Below, in pieces: positions 9,398 through 15,734 of a stretch of DNA of 15,757 bases (position 1 is the stretch's first letter; each line of letters begins with the position of its first letter). Made by a program: the position numbers and the translations under genes. Source of the DNA: Tannerella sp. (GTDB lineage Bacteria > Bacteroidota > Bacteroidia > Bacteroidales > Tannerellaceae); contig JAITNE010000057.1 of NCBI GenBank assembly GCA_031290635.1, forward strand, positions 1-15,757, in the 5' to 3' direction. The notes beneath the pieces are model-generated. The model was not told the origin of the DNA, made no database searches, and worked only from the letters and a program-made list of their open reading frames with translations.

Positions 9398-11335
9398 ATG
9401 GGAAAAATTATTGGAATAGACTTAGGAACAACAAATTCATGCGTTGCCGTACTTGAAGGCAACGAACCTGTAGTCATACAGAACAGCGAAGGCAAGCGCA
9501 CAACTCCTTCGATTGTAGCTTTTGTTGACGGCGGCGAGCGCAAGGTAGGCGACCCTGCCAAGCGTCAGGCCATCACTAACCCCAAGAACACTATCTTTTC
9601 GATAAAGAGGTTCATGGGCGAAAGGTTCGACAACATGAAAAAAGAGACTTCGCGCGTACCGTATAGCGTTATTTGCGGAGATAACAACACGCCCCGCGTG
9701 GACATCAACGGACGCTTCTATACTCCTCAGGAAATATCAGCTATGGTGCTTCAAAAGATGAAGAAGACGGCTGAGGATTATCTGGGGCAGGAAGTTACGG
9801 AGGCTGTCATCACCGTGCCGGCGTATTTTAGCGACGCCCAAAGGCAGGCGACTAAAGAAGCAGGCGAGATAGCCGGTCTGGTCGTTAAACGTATCGTCAA
9901 TGAGCCTACTGCGGCGTCGCTGGCTTATGGTCTCGACAAATCGAGCAAGGATATGAAAATCGCTGTGTTCGACCTTGGAGGCGGCACTTTCGACATCTCT
10001 ATCCTTGAGCTTGGAGGCGGTGTGTTCGAGGTTAAATCGACTAATGGCGACACTCATCTCGGAGGCGACGACTTCGACCATGTCATTATAGACTGGCTGG
10101 CCGAAGAGTTTTTGAAAGACGAAAACATAGACCTGCGCAAAGATCCGATGGCGCTGCAACGTCTGAAAGAAGCAGCCGAGAAAGCTAAGATTGAACTGTC
10201 GAGCAGCACCGGCACTGAAATCAATCTGCCTTACATAATGCCGGTTGACGGTATTCCAAAGCACCTTGTCCGCACGCTGACACGCGCCAAATTCGAGCAA
10301 TTAGCCGACAAACTGATACAGGCATGTCTGCAACCCTGCAAACAGGCGCTCTCGGACGCCGGTCTGAATACTTCGGAGATTGACGAGGTAATCCTCGTAG
10401 GCGGTTCAACCCGCATCCCCGCTATTCAGGAACTTGTTGAAAAATTCTTCGGCAAAGCGCCTTCGAAAGGCGTTAATCCCGACGAAGTTGTGGCTGTGGG
10501 AGCGGCTATTCAGGGCGGAGTGCTTTCGGGCGACGTCAAGGATGTAGTTCTGCTCGACGTAACGCCGCTCTCGCTCGGTATTGAGACTATGGGTGGAGTT
10601 ATGACGCGTCTTATCGACTCTAACACTACTATCCCTACTCGCAAGTCGGAGGTTTTCACTACCGCAGCCGACAATCAGCCGTCCGTAGAGATACACGTCC
10701 TGCAAGGCGAACGTTCGCTGGCTCGCGACAATAAATCTATCGGACGCTTCCATCTTGACGGAATACCGACAGCTATGCGCGGAATACCGCAGATAGAAGT
10801 TACATTTGACATCGACGCCAACGGTATTCTCAACGTCTCGGCTAAGGACAAAGGCACAAATAAAGTTCAAAGCATCCGCATAGAGGCTTCGAGCGGACTA
10901 AGTGACGACGAAGTTAAGCGCATGAAAGCCGAAGCCGAAGCAAACGCCGAAGCCGACAAGAAAGAGAAGGAACGCATCGACAAACTCAATCAGGCCGACA
11001 GCACCATCTTCCAAACCGAAAAGCAGCTAAAGGAACTTGGCGACAAACTTCCTTCCGACAAGAAATCGCTTATTGAGGCTTCGCTTGCCAAGTTGAAAGA
11101 CGCTCACAAGGCTCAGGATATAGCAGCGATAGACGCCGCTCTGACCGAGTTGAATGCCAACTTCCAAGCCGCAAGTCAAGACCTCTATAATGCCCAGGCT
11201 CAAGCAAATGCCGGTGCAGGCGCAGGCTCGCAGGCCGGTTCGCAAGCCGGACCTCAGCCCGGCGACGGTCAGCCGAACGGCAACCCCAACGGCGACAATA
11301 ACGTTACCGACGTGGACTTCGAGGAAGTAAAATAA
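9398..11335 (+). CDS. dnaK: Molecular chaperone DnaK (Hsp70)
   Basis: This is the ATP-dependent chaperone that binds exposed hydrophobic peptides and cycles with DnaJ and GrpE in the cytoplasm. The 645-residue protein has the full Hsp70 layout. The nucleotide-binding domain (about 1-380) has [13 protein letters not shown] near the start, [11 protein letters not shown] from about residue 192 and [12 protein letters not shown]. The linker [13 protein letters not shown] leads to the substrate-binding domain, which is followed by a helical lid. A Gly/Ala/Gln/Pro/Asn-rich low-complexity tail ends in DVDFEEVK. No dnaJ or grpE is adjacent. The 157-bp gap from ntpK and the dyad at 9258 suggest a separate transcription unit. 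Transcript end and regulation are not clear from sequence. Confidence 0.98.
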   Translation: MGKIIGIDLGTTNSCVAVLEGNEPVVIQNSEGKRTTPSIVAFVDGGERKVGDPAKRQAITNPKNTIFSIKRFMGERFDNMKKETSRVPYSVICGDNNTPRVDINGRFYTPQEISAMVLQKMKKTAEDYLGQEVTEAVITVPAYFSDAQRQATKEAGEIAGLVVKRIVNEPTAASLAYGLDKSSKDMKIAVFDLGGGTFDISILELGGGVFEVKSTNGDTHLGGDDFDHVIIDWLAEEFLKDENIDLRKDPMALQRLKEAAEKAKIELSSSTGTEINLPYIMPVDGIPKHLVRTLTRAKFEQLADKLIQACLQPCKQALSDAGLNTSEIDEVILVGGSTRIPAIQELVEKFFGKAPSKGVNPDEVVAVGAAIQGGVLSGDVKDVVLLDVTPLSLGIETMGGVMTRLIDSNTTIPTRKSEVFTTAADNQPSVEIHVLQGERSLARDNKSIGRFHLDGIPTAMRGIPQIEVTFDIDANGILNVSAKDKGTNKVQSIRIEASSGLSDDEVKRMKAEAEANAEADKKEKERIDKLNQADSTIFQTEKQLKELGDKLPSDKKSLIEASLAKLKDAHKAQDIAAIDAALTELNANFQAASQDLYNAQAQANAGAGAGSQAGSQAGPQPGDGQPNGNPNGDNNVTDVDFEEVK

Positions 11336-11340
11336 GTGTC

Positions 11341-11415
11341 TCCTTCCCAACCCCTCCCAACAAAGACGGGAGGGGTTATGGGGAGGTCAACAACCCATCC
11401 CCTCAAATAAGGGAG
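11341..11415. repeat. C/G-rich hairpin element after dnaK
   Basis: A perfect 10-bp stem, AACCCCTCCC (11349-11358) and GGGAGGGGTT (11368-11377) around a 9-nt loop, lies just after the dnaK stop. It is followed by another G-rich block (GGGGAGG, 11380-11386), a C-rich block (TCCCCTC, 11398-11404) and GGGAG (11411-11415), all able to pair in alternative ways. It may end the dnaK transcript, but no T-tract follows the stem. The composition differs from the flanking genes. It resembles short C/G-rich intergenic repeats I associate with Bacteroidetes genomes, though that recollection is unverified. The last GGGAG lies 15 nt before the patatin gene start and could double as its ribosome binding site. 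Confidence 0.6.
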
Positions 11416-11430
11416 CGACAAAAGCACAGA

Positions 11431-13734
11431 ATGAGAGCTAAGCTATTAATATTTGCAATATTATTCACAGCCGGCACGGTTGCGGCGGAGGCGCAAAATG
11501 TCGGATTAGTGCTGAGCGGCGGAGGCGCAAGAGGCGCTGCGCACATCGGCGTTATCAAGGCTCTTGAAGAAAACAACATACCTATAGATTACATATCCGG
11601 CACTTCGATAGGAGCTATTGTCGGCAGTCTTTATGCTATGGGATATACCCCCGATGAGATGCTGCAGCTGTTGCTTTCCGAAGAGTTTGTTCATTGGCAG
11701 ACGGGCGTTATCAGCGAAAAATATATCTATCATTTCAGGAAACCCGACGAGACCCCTAACTTCATGACTTTTGCGCTCAATATGCGCGATTCGGTAATCT
11801 TCGACGGCTTGTTGCCCGGCAGCATAGTCAATCCTGTACAGATGAATCAGGCTTTCTTGGAGCTTTACGCGCAGGCTACAGCCAAGTCGGGATGGAATTT
11901 CGACAATCTGTTTGTGCCCTTTCGTTGCATGGGCGCCGACATCTACGGCAAGCGGTCGATAGTGTTTCGCAGCGGCGACTTGGGAGAAGCAGTACGTGTT
12001 TCGATGACATTCCCTTTCGTCTTCAAACCTATCTGGAAGAACGGCGTTCCTCTGTTTGACGGCGGCATCTACGACAATTTCCCCATCAAGGTGATGAAGG
12101 AAGATTTCAATCCGGAATATATTATCGGTTCGGCAGTGCGCGGCGGAGGCTGGAAACCTTCCGAAAACCCCATCAATCAGGTTGAGCCGATGATTATGCA
12201 GAAGACCGATTATGAAATCCCCGAAGAAGAAGGACTGTTAATCGAGATGCGATTGCCGGACGTTTTTCTGCTTGATTTCTACAAGGCTAAAGAGGTGATG
12301 CAGACAGGTTACGAGCGCACTCTGGCGGTTATCGACAAGATAAAGAAGGACGTCGAACGCGAGACGACATTGGAAGAAGTAACTCGACGGAGAGATGAAT
12401 ACAAGGCGAGTCTGCCGCAATTGACGTTCAAGAATATCTACATTACGGGCGTAACCGAAGATCAGCGTCGCTACATCACAGCCGAGTTGAAGCACGGCAT
12501 TGAAGGCGAGTTTTCGATGGAAGATTTTCGCCGAGCCTACTTCAAGATGCTGACCTATTCAAAGATAAAGGAGATAATCCCGACGGCGGTCTATAATTGG
12601 AAAGAGCTGTCATTCGACCTGTATTTAGCTATCAAAATAAAGGAAGAATTGAAGGTTTCGATAGGCGGCAATGTATCCTCACACCAGGCCAATCAATTAT
12701 TTTTAGGACTCGAATATCAATCTCTCGGCGTATCTTCAGCCGATTTCAACGCCAACTTCCAGATGGGCAATTCTTACAGCGGCGTCGCTCTCGAAGGGCG
12801 TTTCTACACCTCCTCGCGGGTGTCGGGATTTATCGGCGTCAAGCTCAAATATTCCAACAAAAACTACTCCCAGAGCCAGTCTTTATTCTACGAAGACGTG
12901 ATGCCGGCATTCATCAAGAAGCAGGAGCGTTTCATGCGTCTGTCATACGCCGTTCCATTTGTTATGCGCTCGAAATTAGAGTGGTTTGCAGGGCTTGGAC
13001 AGGTGTATGATTATTATTATCAAACGACCTCGTTCAGCAAAATCGACTTCGACGCCAGCCGTTACAACCTGCTTAATACCGGTTTCAGGTTCGAGCGAAA
13101 CTCGCTTAATTACAAGCAATATGCCACCGAAGGACGCTATCAGCTGCTGAACGGACAATACGTTCTGGGAGACGAGAATTTCAGATCCGGAGAAATGAAC
13201 AACTTCACCGACATTAAGCAACATCAGTGGTTTCAGGTGAAAGGCTCGTGGACTAATTTCCCCAAAATGAAACGTAAATTCAGTCTTGGGTTGATGGGCG
13301 AGGCGGTTTACAGCACCAAGCAATTCAGCTCAAATTATACCGCATCCGTACTTCGCGCCTCCTCGTTCACGCCTACGCCTCACAGCAAAATCTCGTTCAA
13401 CGAAGCTTTTCATGCCACAAGCTATCTCGCCGGCGGCATCATCCCTGTCTGCAAACTCAACGACGTACTGCACCTGCGCATGGAAATATACGGTTTCATG
13501 CCCTTGCAGGACATCCGAAAAGAGGTACAGGAAGTGAACGCCGTTAATACATATAATGCCCGATACGGCGACTATTTCAAGACATGGCAGATGATGGGCG
13601 AGACCGCTCTGGTACTGCAGTTGCCGTTTATTTCGGTCAGCCTCTTCGCTAACTGCTACAGTTATCCGAAGAACAACTACAATATAGGTCTGAATATAGG
13701 GTATCTGGTGTTCGATTCCGGCTTTTTCGAATAA
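11431..13734 (+). CDS. Exported patatin-like phospholipase with POTRA-like and outer-membrane beta-barrel regions
   Basis: A 767-residue protein with a signal peptide (MRAKLLIFAILFTAGTVAAEAQ, cleavage near 20-22) and a patatin domain (about 24-310). The catalytic features are intact: oxyanion loop GGGARG (30-35), nucleophile Ser59 in GTSIG and Asp210 in DGG. These form the Ser-Asp dyad of lipid acyl hydrolases. From about 334 to 405 (LTFKNIYITGVTEDQRRYI onward) is a POTRA-like segment. After that come alternating aromatic/polar strands typical of a surface-antigen (Omp85-like) beta-barrel, reaching the C-terminus. The order signal-patatin-POTRA-barrel matches type Vd autotransporters (PlpD, FplA). 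It probably sits in the outer membrane and cleaves phospholipids. Whether the enzymatic part faces outside is unknown. The protein ends FFE, not in an aromatic residue as most outer-membrane proteins do. Confidence 0.9.
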   Translation: MRAKLLIFAILFTAGTVAAEAQNVGLVLSGGGARGAAHIGVIKALEENNIPIDYISGTSIGAIVGSLYAMGYTPDEMLQLLLSEEFVHWQTGVISEKYIYHFRKPDETPNFMTFALNMRDSVIFDGLLPGSIVNPVQMNQAFLELYAQATAKSGWNFDNLFVPFRCMGADIYGKRSIVFRSGDLGEAVRVSMTFPFVFKPIWKNGVPLFDGGIYDNFPIKVMKEDFNPEYIIGSAVRGGGWKPSENPINQVEPMIMQKTDYEIPEEEGLLIEMRLPDVFLLDFYKAKEVMQTGYERTLAVIDKIKKDVERETTLEEVTRRRDEYKASLPQLTFKNIYITGVTEDQRRYITAELKHGIEGEFSMEDFRRAYFKMLTYSKIKEIIPTAVYNWKELSFDLYLAIKIKEELKVSIGGNVSSHQANQLFLGLEYQSLGVSSADFNANFQMGNSYSGVALEGRFYTSSRVSGFIGVKLKYSNKNYSQSQSLFYEDVMPAFIKKQERFMRLSYAVPFVMRSKLEWFAGLGQVYDYYYQTTSFSKIDFDASRYNLLNTGFRFERNSLNYKQYATEGRYQLLNGQYVLGDENFRSGEMNNFTDIKQHQWFQVKGSWTNFPKMKRKFSLGLMGEAVYSTKQFSSNYTASVLRASSFTPTPHSKISFNEAFHATSYLAGGIIPVCKLNDVLHLRMEIYGFMPLQDIRKEVQEVNAVNTYNARYGDYFKTWQMMGETALVLQLPFISVSLFANCYSYPKNNYNIGLNIGYLVFDSGFFE

Positions 13735-13749
13735 TTTTTTGCGAAAAAT

Positions 13750-13780
13750 TTTGCAGATTAAAAAAAAGTCCGTATCTTTG
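13750..13780 (+). promoter_or_regulatory. Bacteroidetes-type promoter for tRNA-Arg
   Basis: The -33 box TTTG (13750-13753) and -7 box TATCTTTG (13773-13780) are separated by 19 bp, matching the Bacteroides sigma-factor consensus very well. The start site should lie near 13787, giving a pre-tRNA leader of about 18 nt. The promoter is bracketed by a 9-bp inverted repeat (TTTTTTGCG at 13735-13743, CGCAAAAAA at 13784-13792), which may be chance in AT-rich DNA. Confidence 0.8.
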
Positions 13781-13804
13781 CAGCGCAAAAAACAGAAAAC
13801 AATT

Positions 13805-13881
13805 GGCTCCGTGGCTCAACTGAATAGAGCATCTGACTACGGATCAGAAGGTTACAGGTTTGAATCCTGTCGGAGTCACCA
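13805..13881 (+). tRNA. tRNA-Arg (anticodon ACG), CCA encoded
   Basis: A complete cloverleaf: acceptor GGCTCCG/CGGAGTC with one G-U pair; D-stem GCTC/GAGC; anticodon stem TCTGA/TCAGA; loop CTACGGA with anticodon ACG at 13839-13841; variable AGGTT; T-stem ACAGG/CCTGT; discriminator A, then CCA in the DNA. ACG is read after deamination to ICG and decodes CGU/CGC/CGA. The D-loop is AACTGAATA and the T-loop TTTGAAT, so the near-universal G19-C56 tertiary pair is replaced by A19-U56, and the Levitt pair is A15-U48. The leader (AAACAATT, 13797-13804) is complementary to the trailer (AATTGTTT, 13881-13888). It is a single gene with its own promoter and terminator. Confidence 0.97.
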
Positions 13882-13894
13882 ATTGTTTCAGACC

Positions 13895-13931
13895 AAGAGG
13901 TTGTCCGCTTTCCGGGCAACCTCTTCTCTTT
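13895..13931 (+). terminator. Rho-independent terminator after tRNA-Arg
   Basis: The stem is AAGAGGTTG (13895-13903) with CAACCTCTT (13917-13925), extended inward by TCCG/CGGG pairing to 13 bp with one G-U, around a 5-nt loop (CTTTC). A T-rich tail (CTCTTT) follows. It lies 14 nt after the tRNA CCA end. Confidence 0.9.
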
Positions 13932-14099
13932 GTATGACTAACATGAAATCAACCGACAGTCTCATCCGTAAAATCTCAATCCTGATCAACCCGAATCAAC
14001 CTGAATCAACCAAAAAACATCTCCCTGAATCTCCCCTCAAAATCATCCCCCTCTCATCCCCCTATCTTTCACCTGAATTTCCTCATAAACAAAAATAAT
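13932..14099. other. C-rich, G-poor intergenic stretch without a gene
   Basis: This stretch holds no convincing gene. The + strand is very poor in G and has many C-runs (for example CTCCCCTC, CATCCCCCTC, ATCCCCCTA), plus three near-identical decamers of the type AATCAACCTG at about 13982-14011. Such C>G composition is what Rho-dependent termination sites look like, so a back-up terminator behind the tRNA is possible (inference). A 119-codon frame crosses it, but that frame also runs through the tRNA and is not credible. Confidence 0.5.
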
Positions 14100-14109
14100 T
14101 GCAAAAAAA

Positions 14110-14141
14110 TTTGGTGGGATGAAAATAAAACTCTACCTTTG
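14110..14141 (+). promoter_or_regulatory. Strong Bacteroidetes-type promoter at the start of the repeat-rich leader
   Basis: The -33 TTTG (14110-14113) and -7 TACCTTTG (14134-14141) are separated by 20 bp, an essentially ideal match to the Bacteroidetes consensus. Transcription should start near 14148. The next solid gene begins at 14775, so the transcript would carry a leader of about 620 nt that includes all the repeats below. A weaker -7-like sequence (TACTTTTT, 14734-14741) lies closer to the DUF6261 gene and could be a second start. Confidence 0.8.
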
Positions 14142-14155
14142 CTGCGCTCTTATGG

Positions 14156-14743
14156 ATGCCGGGTATCGTTACAGGAGTTGTAACGAATGGCAGTGATAAG
14201 GCGACGCAATCAAAAGTAGGAAATATGGTGAATTACAAACCGAAATCAATTCGTGTCCCGTATTTGCAGACGGCTTTAAGCCCGACGGCATACGCTTCGG
14301 CGAACATCCGAGTTCCGTATTTGCAGACGGCTTTAAGCCTGACGACATACGCTTCAGCGACCTCTAATTTTGGCCGACCGAACTTTGTTGTCCGGGAAAC
14401 AAGTGCATGCCAACCTTGCATGACGCCATCTTCATACGCAGAAGAAGCCATAAAACCGAAAAAACATCTCCTTACGCGTAAGGAGCAGCCAACCAACCAT
14501 CGGAGACATCTCCTTACGCGTACGGAGCAGCCAACCACCCTTCGGAGACATCTCCTTACGCGTAAGGAGCAACCAACCAACCTTCGGGGACGTCTCCTTA
14601 CGCGTAAGGAGCAGCCAACCAACCTTCGGAGACATCTCCTTACGCGTAAGGAGCAGCCAACCAACCTTCGGGGACATCTCCTTACGCGTAAGAAGTGCCT
14701 TACACGTACTTGCAGGGCATATTCAATCGAAATTACTTTTTAA
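14156..14743 (+). CDS. Doubtful repeat-containing reading frame, 195 codons
   Basis: The frame is open from MPGIVTGVVTNG to the stop before the DUF6261 gene. It contains two copies of a 19-residue repeat (IRVPYLQTALSxTxYASAx) and six of a 14-residue repeat (HLLTRKEQPTNLRR). It has no recognisable domain, no signal peptide and no ribosome binding site at a useful distance. Because the DNA repeats are 57 and 42 bp long, both multiples of three, a frame that is open in one copy stays open in all. The reverse strand is likewise open across the array (for example repeated MSPKVGWLLLTRKE). I think this is more likely a structured leader or repeat region than a protein gene, but a very basic repetitive peptide cannot be ruled out. 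Confidence 0.2.
   Translation: MPGIVTGVVTNGSDKATQSKVGNMVNYKPKSIRVPYLQTALSPTAYASANIRVPYLQTALSLTTYASATSNFGRPNFVVRETSACQPCMTPSSYAEEAIKPKKHLLTRKEQPTNHRRHLLTRTEQPTTLRRHLLTRKEQPTNLRGRLLTRKEQPTNLRRHLLTRKEQPTNLRGHLLTRKKCLTRTCRAYSIEITF
14166..14186 (+). promoter_or_regulatory. Leader hairpin with GGAGT in the loop
   Basis: TCGTTACA and TGTAACGA form a perfect 8-bp stem around the 5-nt loop GGAGT, about 18 nt after the predicted transcription start. An ATG follows immediately (14187), opening a 10-codon basic frame (MAVIRRRNQK, stop at 14219). The GGAG is 9 nt from this ATG. This is consistent with a ribosome-binding or protein-binding hairpin in a leader RNA. It could be chance, but a perfect stem at this position is notable. 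Confidence 0.45.
14249..14362. repeat. Two tandem copies of a 57-bp repeat
   Basis: Copies span 14249-14305 and 14306-14362 and differ at only a handful of bases. Each contains CCGTATTTGCAGACGGC and, further on, CATACG. CGTAT/ATACG and GGCTT/AAGCC arms could fold each unit into an imperfect hairpin. They lie between the leader hairpin and the 42-bp palindromic array. No similarity to a known mobile element is recognised. Confidence 0.85.
14465..14695. repeat. 42-bp tandem array, each unit with an 18-bp palindrome
   Basis: Six units start at 14465, 14507, 14549, 14591, 14633 and 14675, exactly 42 bp apart; the last is cut after its palindrome. Each unit has the palindrome CTCCTTACGCGTAAGGAG and then a 24-bp spacer that is itself nearly constant (CAGCCAACCAACCTTCGG followed by a G/A/C/T-mixed end). 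Palindromes 1, 3, 4 and 5 are perfect; number 2 has A to C at 14523 and number 6 has G to A at 14693. A degraded partial unit (CCTTACACGTA, from 14698) follows. It is not a CRISPR array, because the spacers are conserved, not unique. The 42-bp period is about four DNA turns, so the palindromes face the same side of the helix. As RNA each would form a 7-bp hairpin with a CGCG loop. Confidence 0.95.
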
Positions 14744-14774
14744 ATAATATTTATTCACTTAAAACTCAAACATC

Positions 14775-15734
14775 ATGACAGTATCAAAATTTGTAGCATT
14801 AATCAAATTAATCGCATTCTCTCTTCTGCGTAACGAAGAGCATCATTCATTTATGGTAGCATTCAGGCAACTGATTACCACATTCAAGGACGTCAACGAG
14901 TTGTTGACCCTCTTTCTCGCTCCGTTCGACGAGCTTGTACTGCTCGAACAGGAGTTGATGGACGCTTCGCGCAAGAGCAATCTCACGGAGCATATAGTAG
15001 AAGTAGATGAACGCCTCGACAGAGACCTCGTCGGACTGAAATCGGCCGTATTTACGGCGCTTCATCACTTCGACCCGACGCACGTAGCGGCGGCGAAGAT
15101 ACTCGAAAATTACCTTAAACCCTTCGGCAGCATAGGCAGTAAATCCTACAAGGCCGAATCCGCCGCAGTACAGAAGCTGGTTTTCGACATGCTCAATACC
15201 TACGCTCCGCAGGTTACGATACTCGGTCTGGGCGAATGGATTGAAGAAATCAACCTTGCAGAGGTAGAATTCACCACTACCTATGCCGAGCGCAATGCCG
15301 AGCAGGCAGACCGTCCGCAGGCAGAAATCCGCGACGTCCGGCGAGACATGGAAGGATACTATTTTAAGATGACTAACGTTGCCGAGGCTGACGTCAATCT
15401 TAACGGTCCGGCAAAGTGCGGCGAGTTCATCCGGCAGCTCAACAATCAGATTGATGACTACAACGCCGGTCTGTACCCCACGCGCCACGACATCATCCAT
15501 GCCGTAGCCGTGCCCATCCCGACGCAGAAGTACACCGGCAAGGCTATCATCCCGATACCGGAAGTACACTACGTACAGGAAGGCCATCCGACGGTAGAAC
15601 TCGTCTTCTCGGTTGACTTCACCGTAACATACAAGGAAAACGTCAATGTAGGCGACGCCGAACTCATCATCCACGGCAAAGGCAAGTACAAAGGCAAAAA
15701 AACCATCACCTTCAATATCGAAAGAACGGTATGA
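14775..15734 (+). CDS. DUF6261-like protein with C-terminal Ig-like module
   Basis: A 319-residue protein of unknown function. Residues about 10-230 resemble DUF6261 proteins of Bacteroidetes: an N-terminal LLRNEEHHSFM motif, then helices with VDERLDRDLVGLKSAVFTAL, DPTHVAAAKILENYLKPFG, a GLGEWIEEI stretch and RDVRRDMEGYYFKMTNVAEA. Residues about 253-316 are beta-rich. DFTVTYKENVNVGDAELIIH and then GKGKYKGKKTITFNI closely follow the DYTVTYxNNxNVGTAxVTIxGKGNYxGTxTxTFxI repeat of many secreted bacterial proteins. The N-terminus has a hydrophobic patch (FVALIKLIAFSLL) but then goes straight into the conserved charged motif, so a cleavable signal peptide is unlikely. The start is the ATG at 14775, behind an AT-rich spacer. 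It probably belongs to the transcript begun at 14110 or at a weak site near 14734. Family assignment is from memory; the function is unknown. Confidence 0.85.
   Translation: MTVSKFVALIKLIAFSLLRNEEHHSFMVAFRQLITTFKDVNELLTLFLAPFDELVLLEQELMDASRKSNLTEHIVEVDERLDRDLVGLKSAVFTALHHFDPTHVAAAKILENYLKPFGSIGSKSYKAESAAVQKLVFDMLNTYAPQVTILGLGEWIEEINLAEVEFTTTYAERNAEQADRPQAEIRDVRRDMEGYYFKMTNVAEADVNLNGPAKCGEFIRQLNNQIDDYNAGLYPTRHDIIHAVAVPIPTQKYTGKAIIPIPEVHYVQEGHPTVELVFSVDFTVTYKENVNVGDAELIIHGKGKYKGKKTITFNIERTV

Noticed and set aside
9737..10870. Long reverse-strand frames inside dnaK
   Set aside because: Antisense shadows of the conserved dnaK coding sequence.
11341..11415. G-quadruplex
   Set aside because: The G-runs (GGG, GGGG, GGGG, GG) are separated from the fourth full run by a long C-rich loop that would pair with them. 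Hairpins explain the sequence better.
13739..14098. 119-codon + strand frame
   Set aside because: It runs straight through the promoter, the tRNA-Arg and its terminator, so it cannot be a gene.
14233..14677. Reverse-strand protein genes over the repeat array (143 and 81 codons)
   Set aside because: They are open only because the repeat lengths are multiples of three and the palindrome reads alike on both strands. There is no promoter, domain or supported start.
14465..14695. CRISPR array
   Set aside because: The pieces between palindromes are nearly identical to each other, not unique spacers, and no cas genes are in the window. It is a tandem repeat.
14847..15674. 275-codon reverse-strand frame opposite the DUF6261 gene
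   Set aside because: It is the antisense shadow of a gene with recognisable family motifs. The translated frame shows no domain and there is no promoter in the right place.
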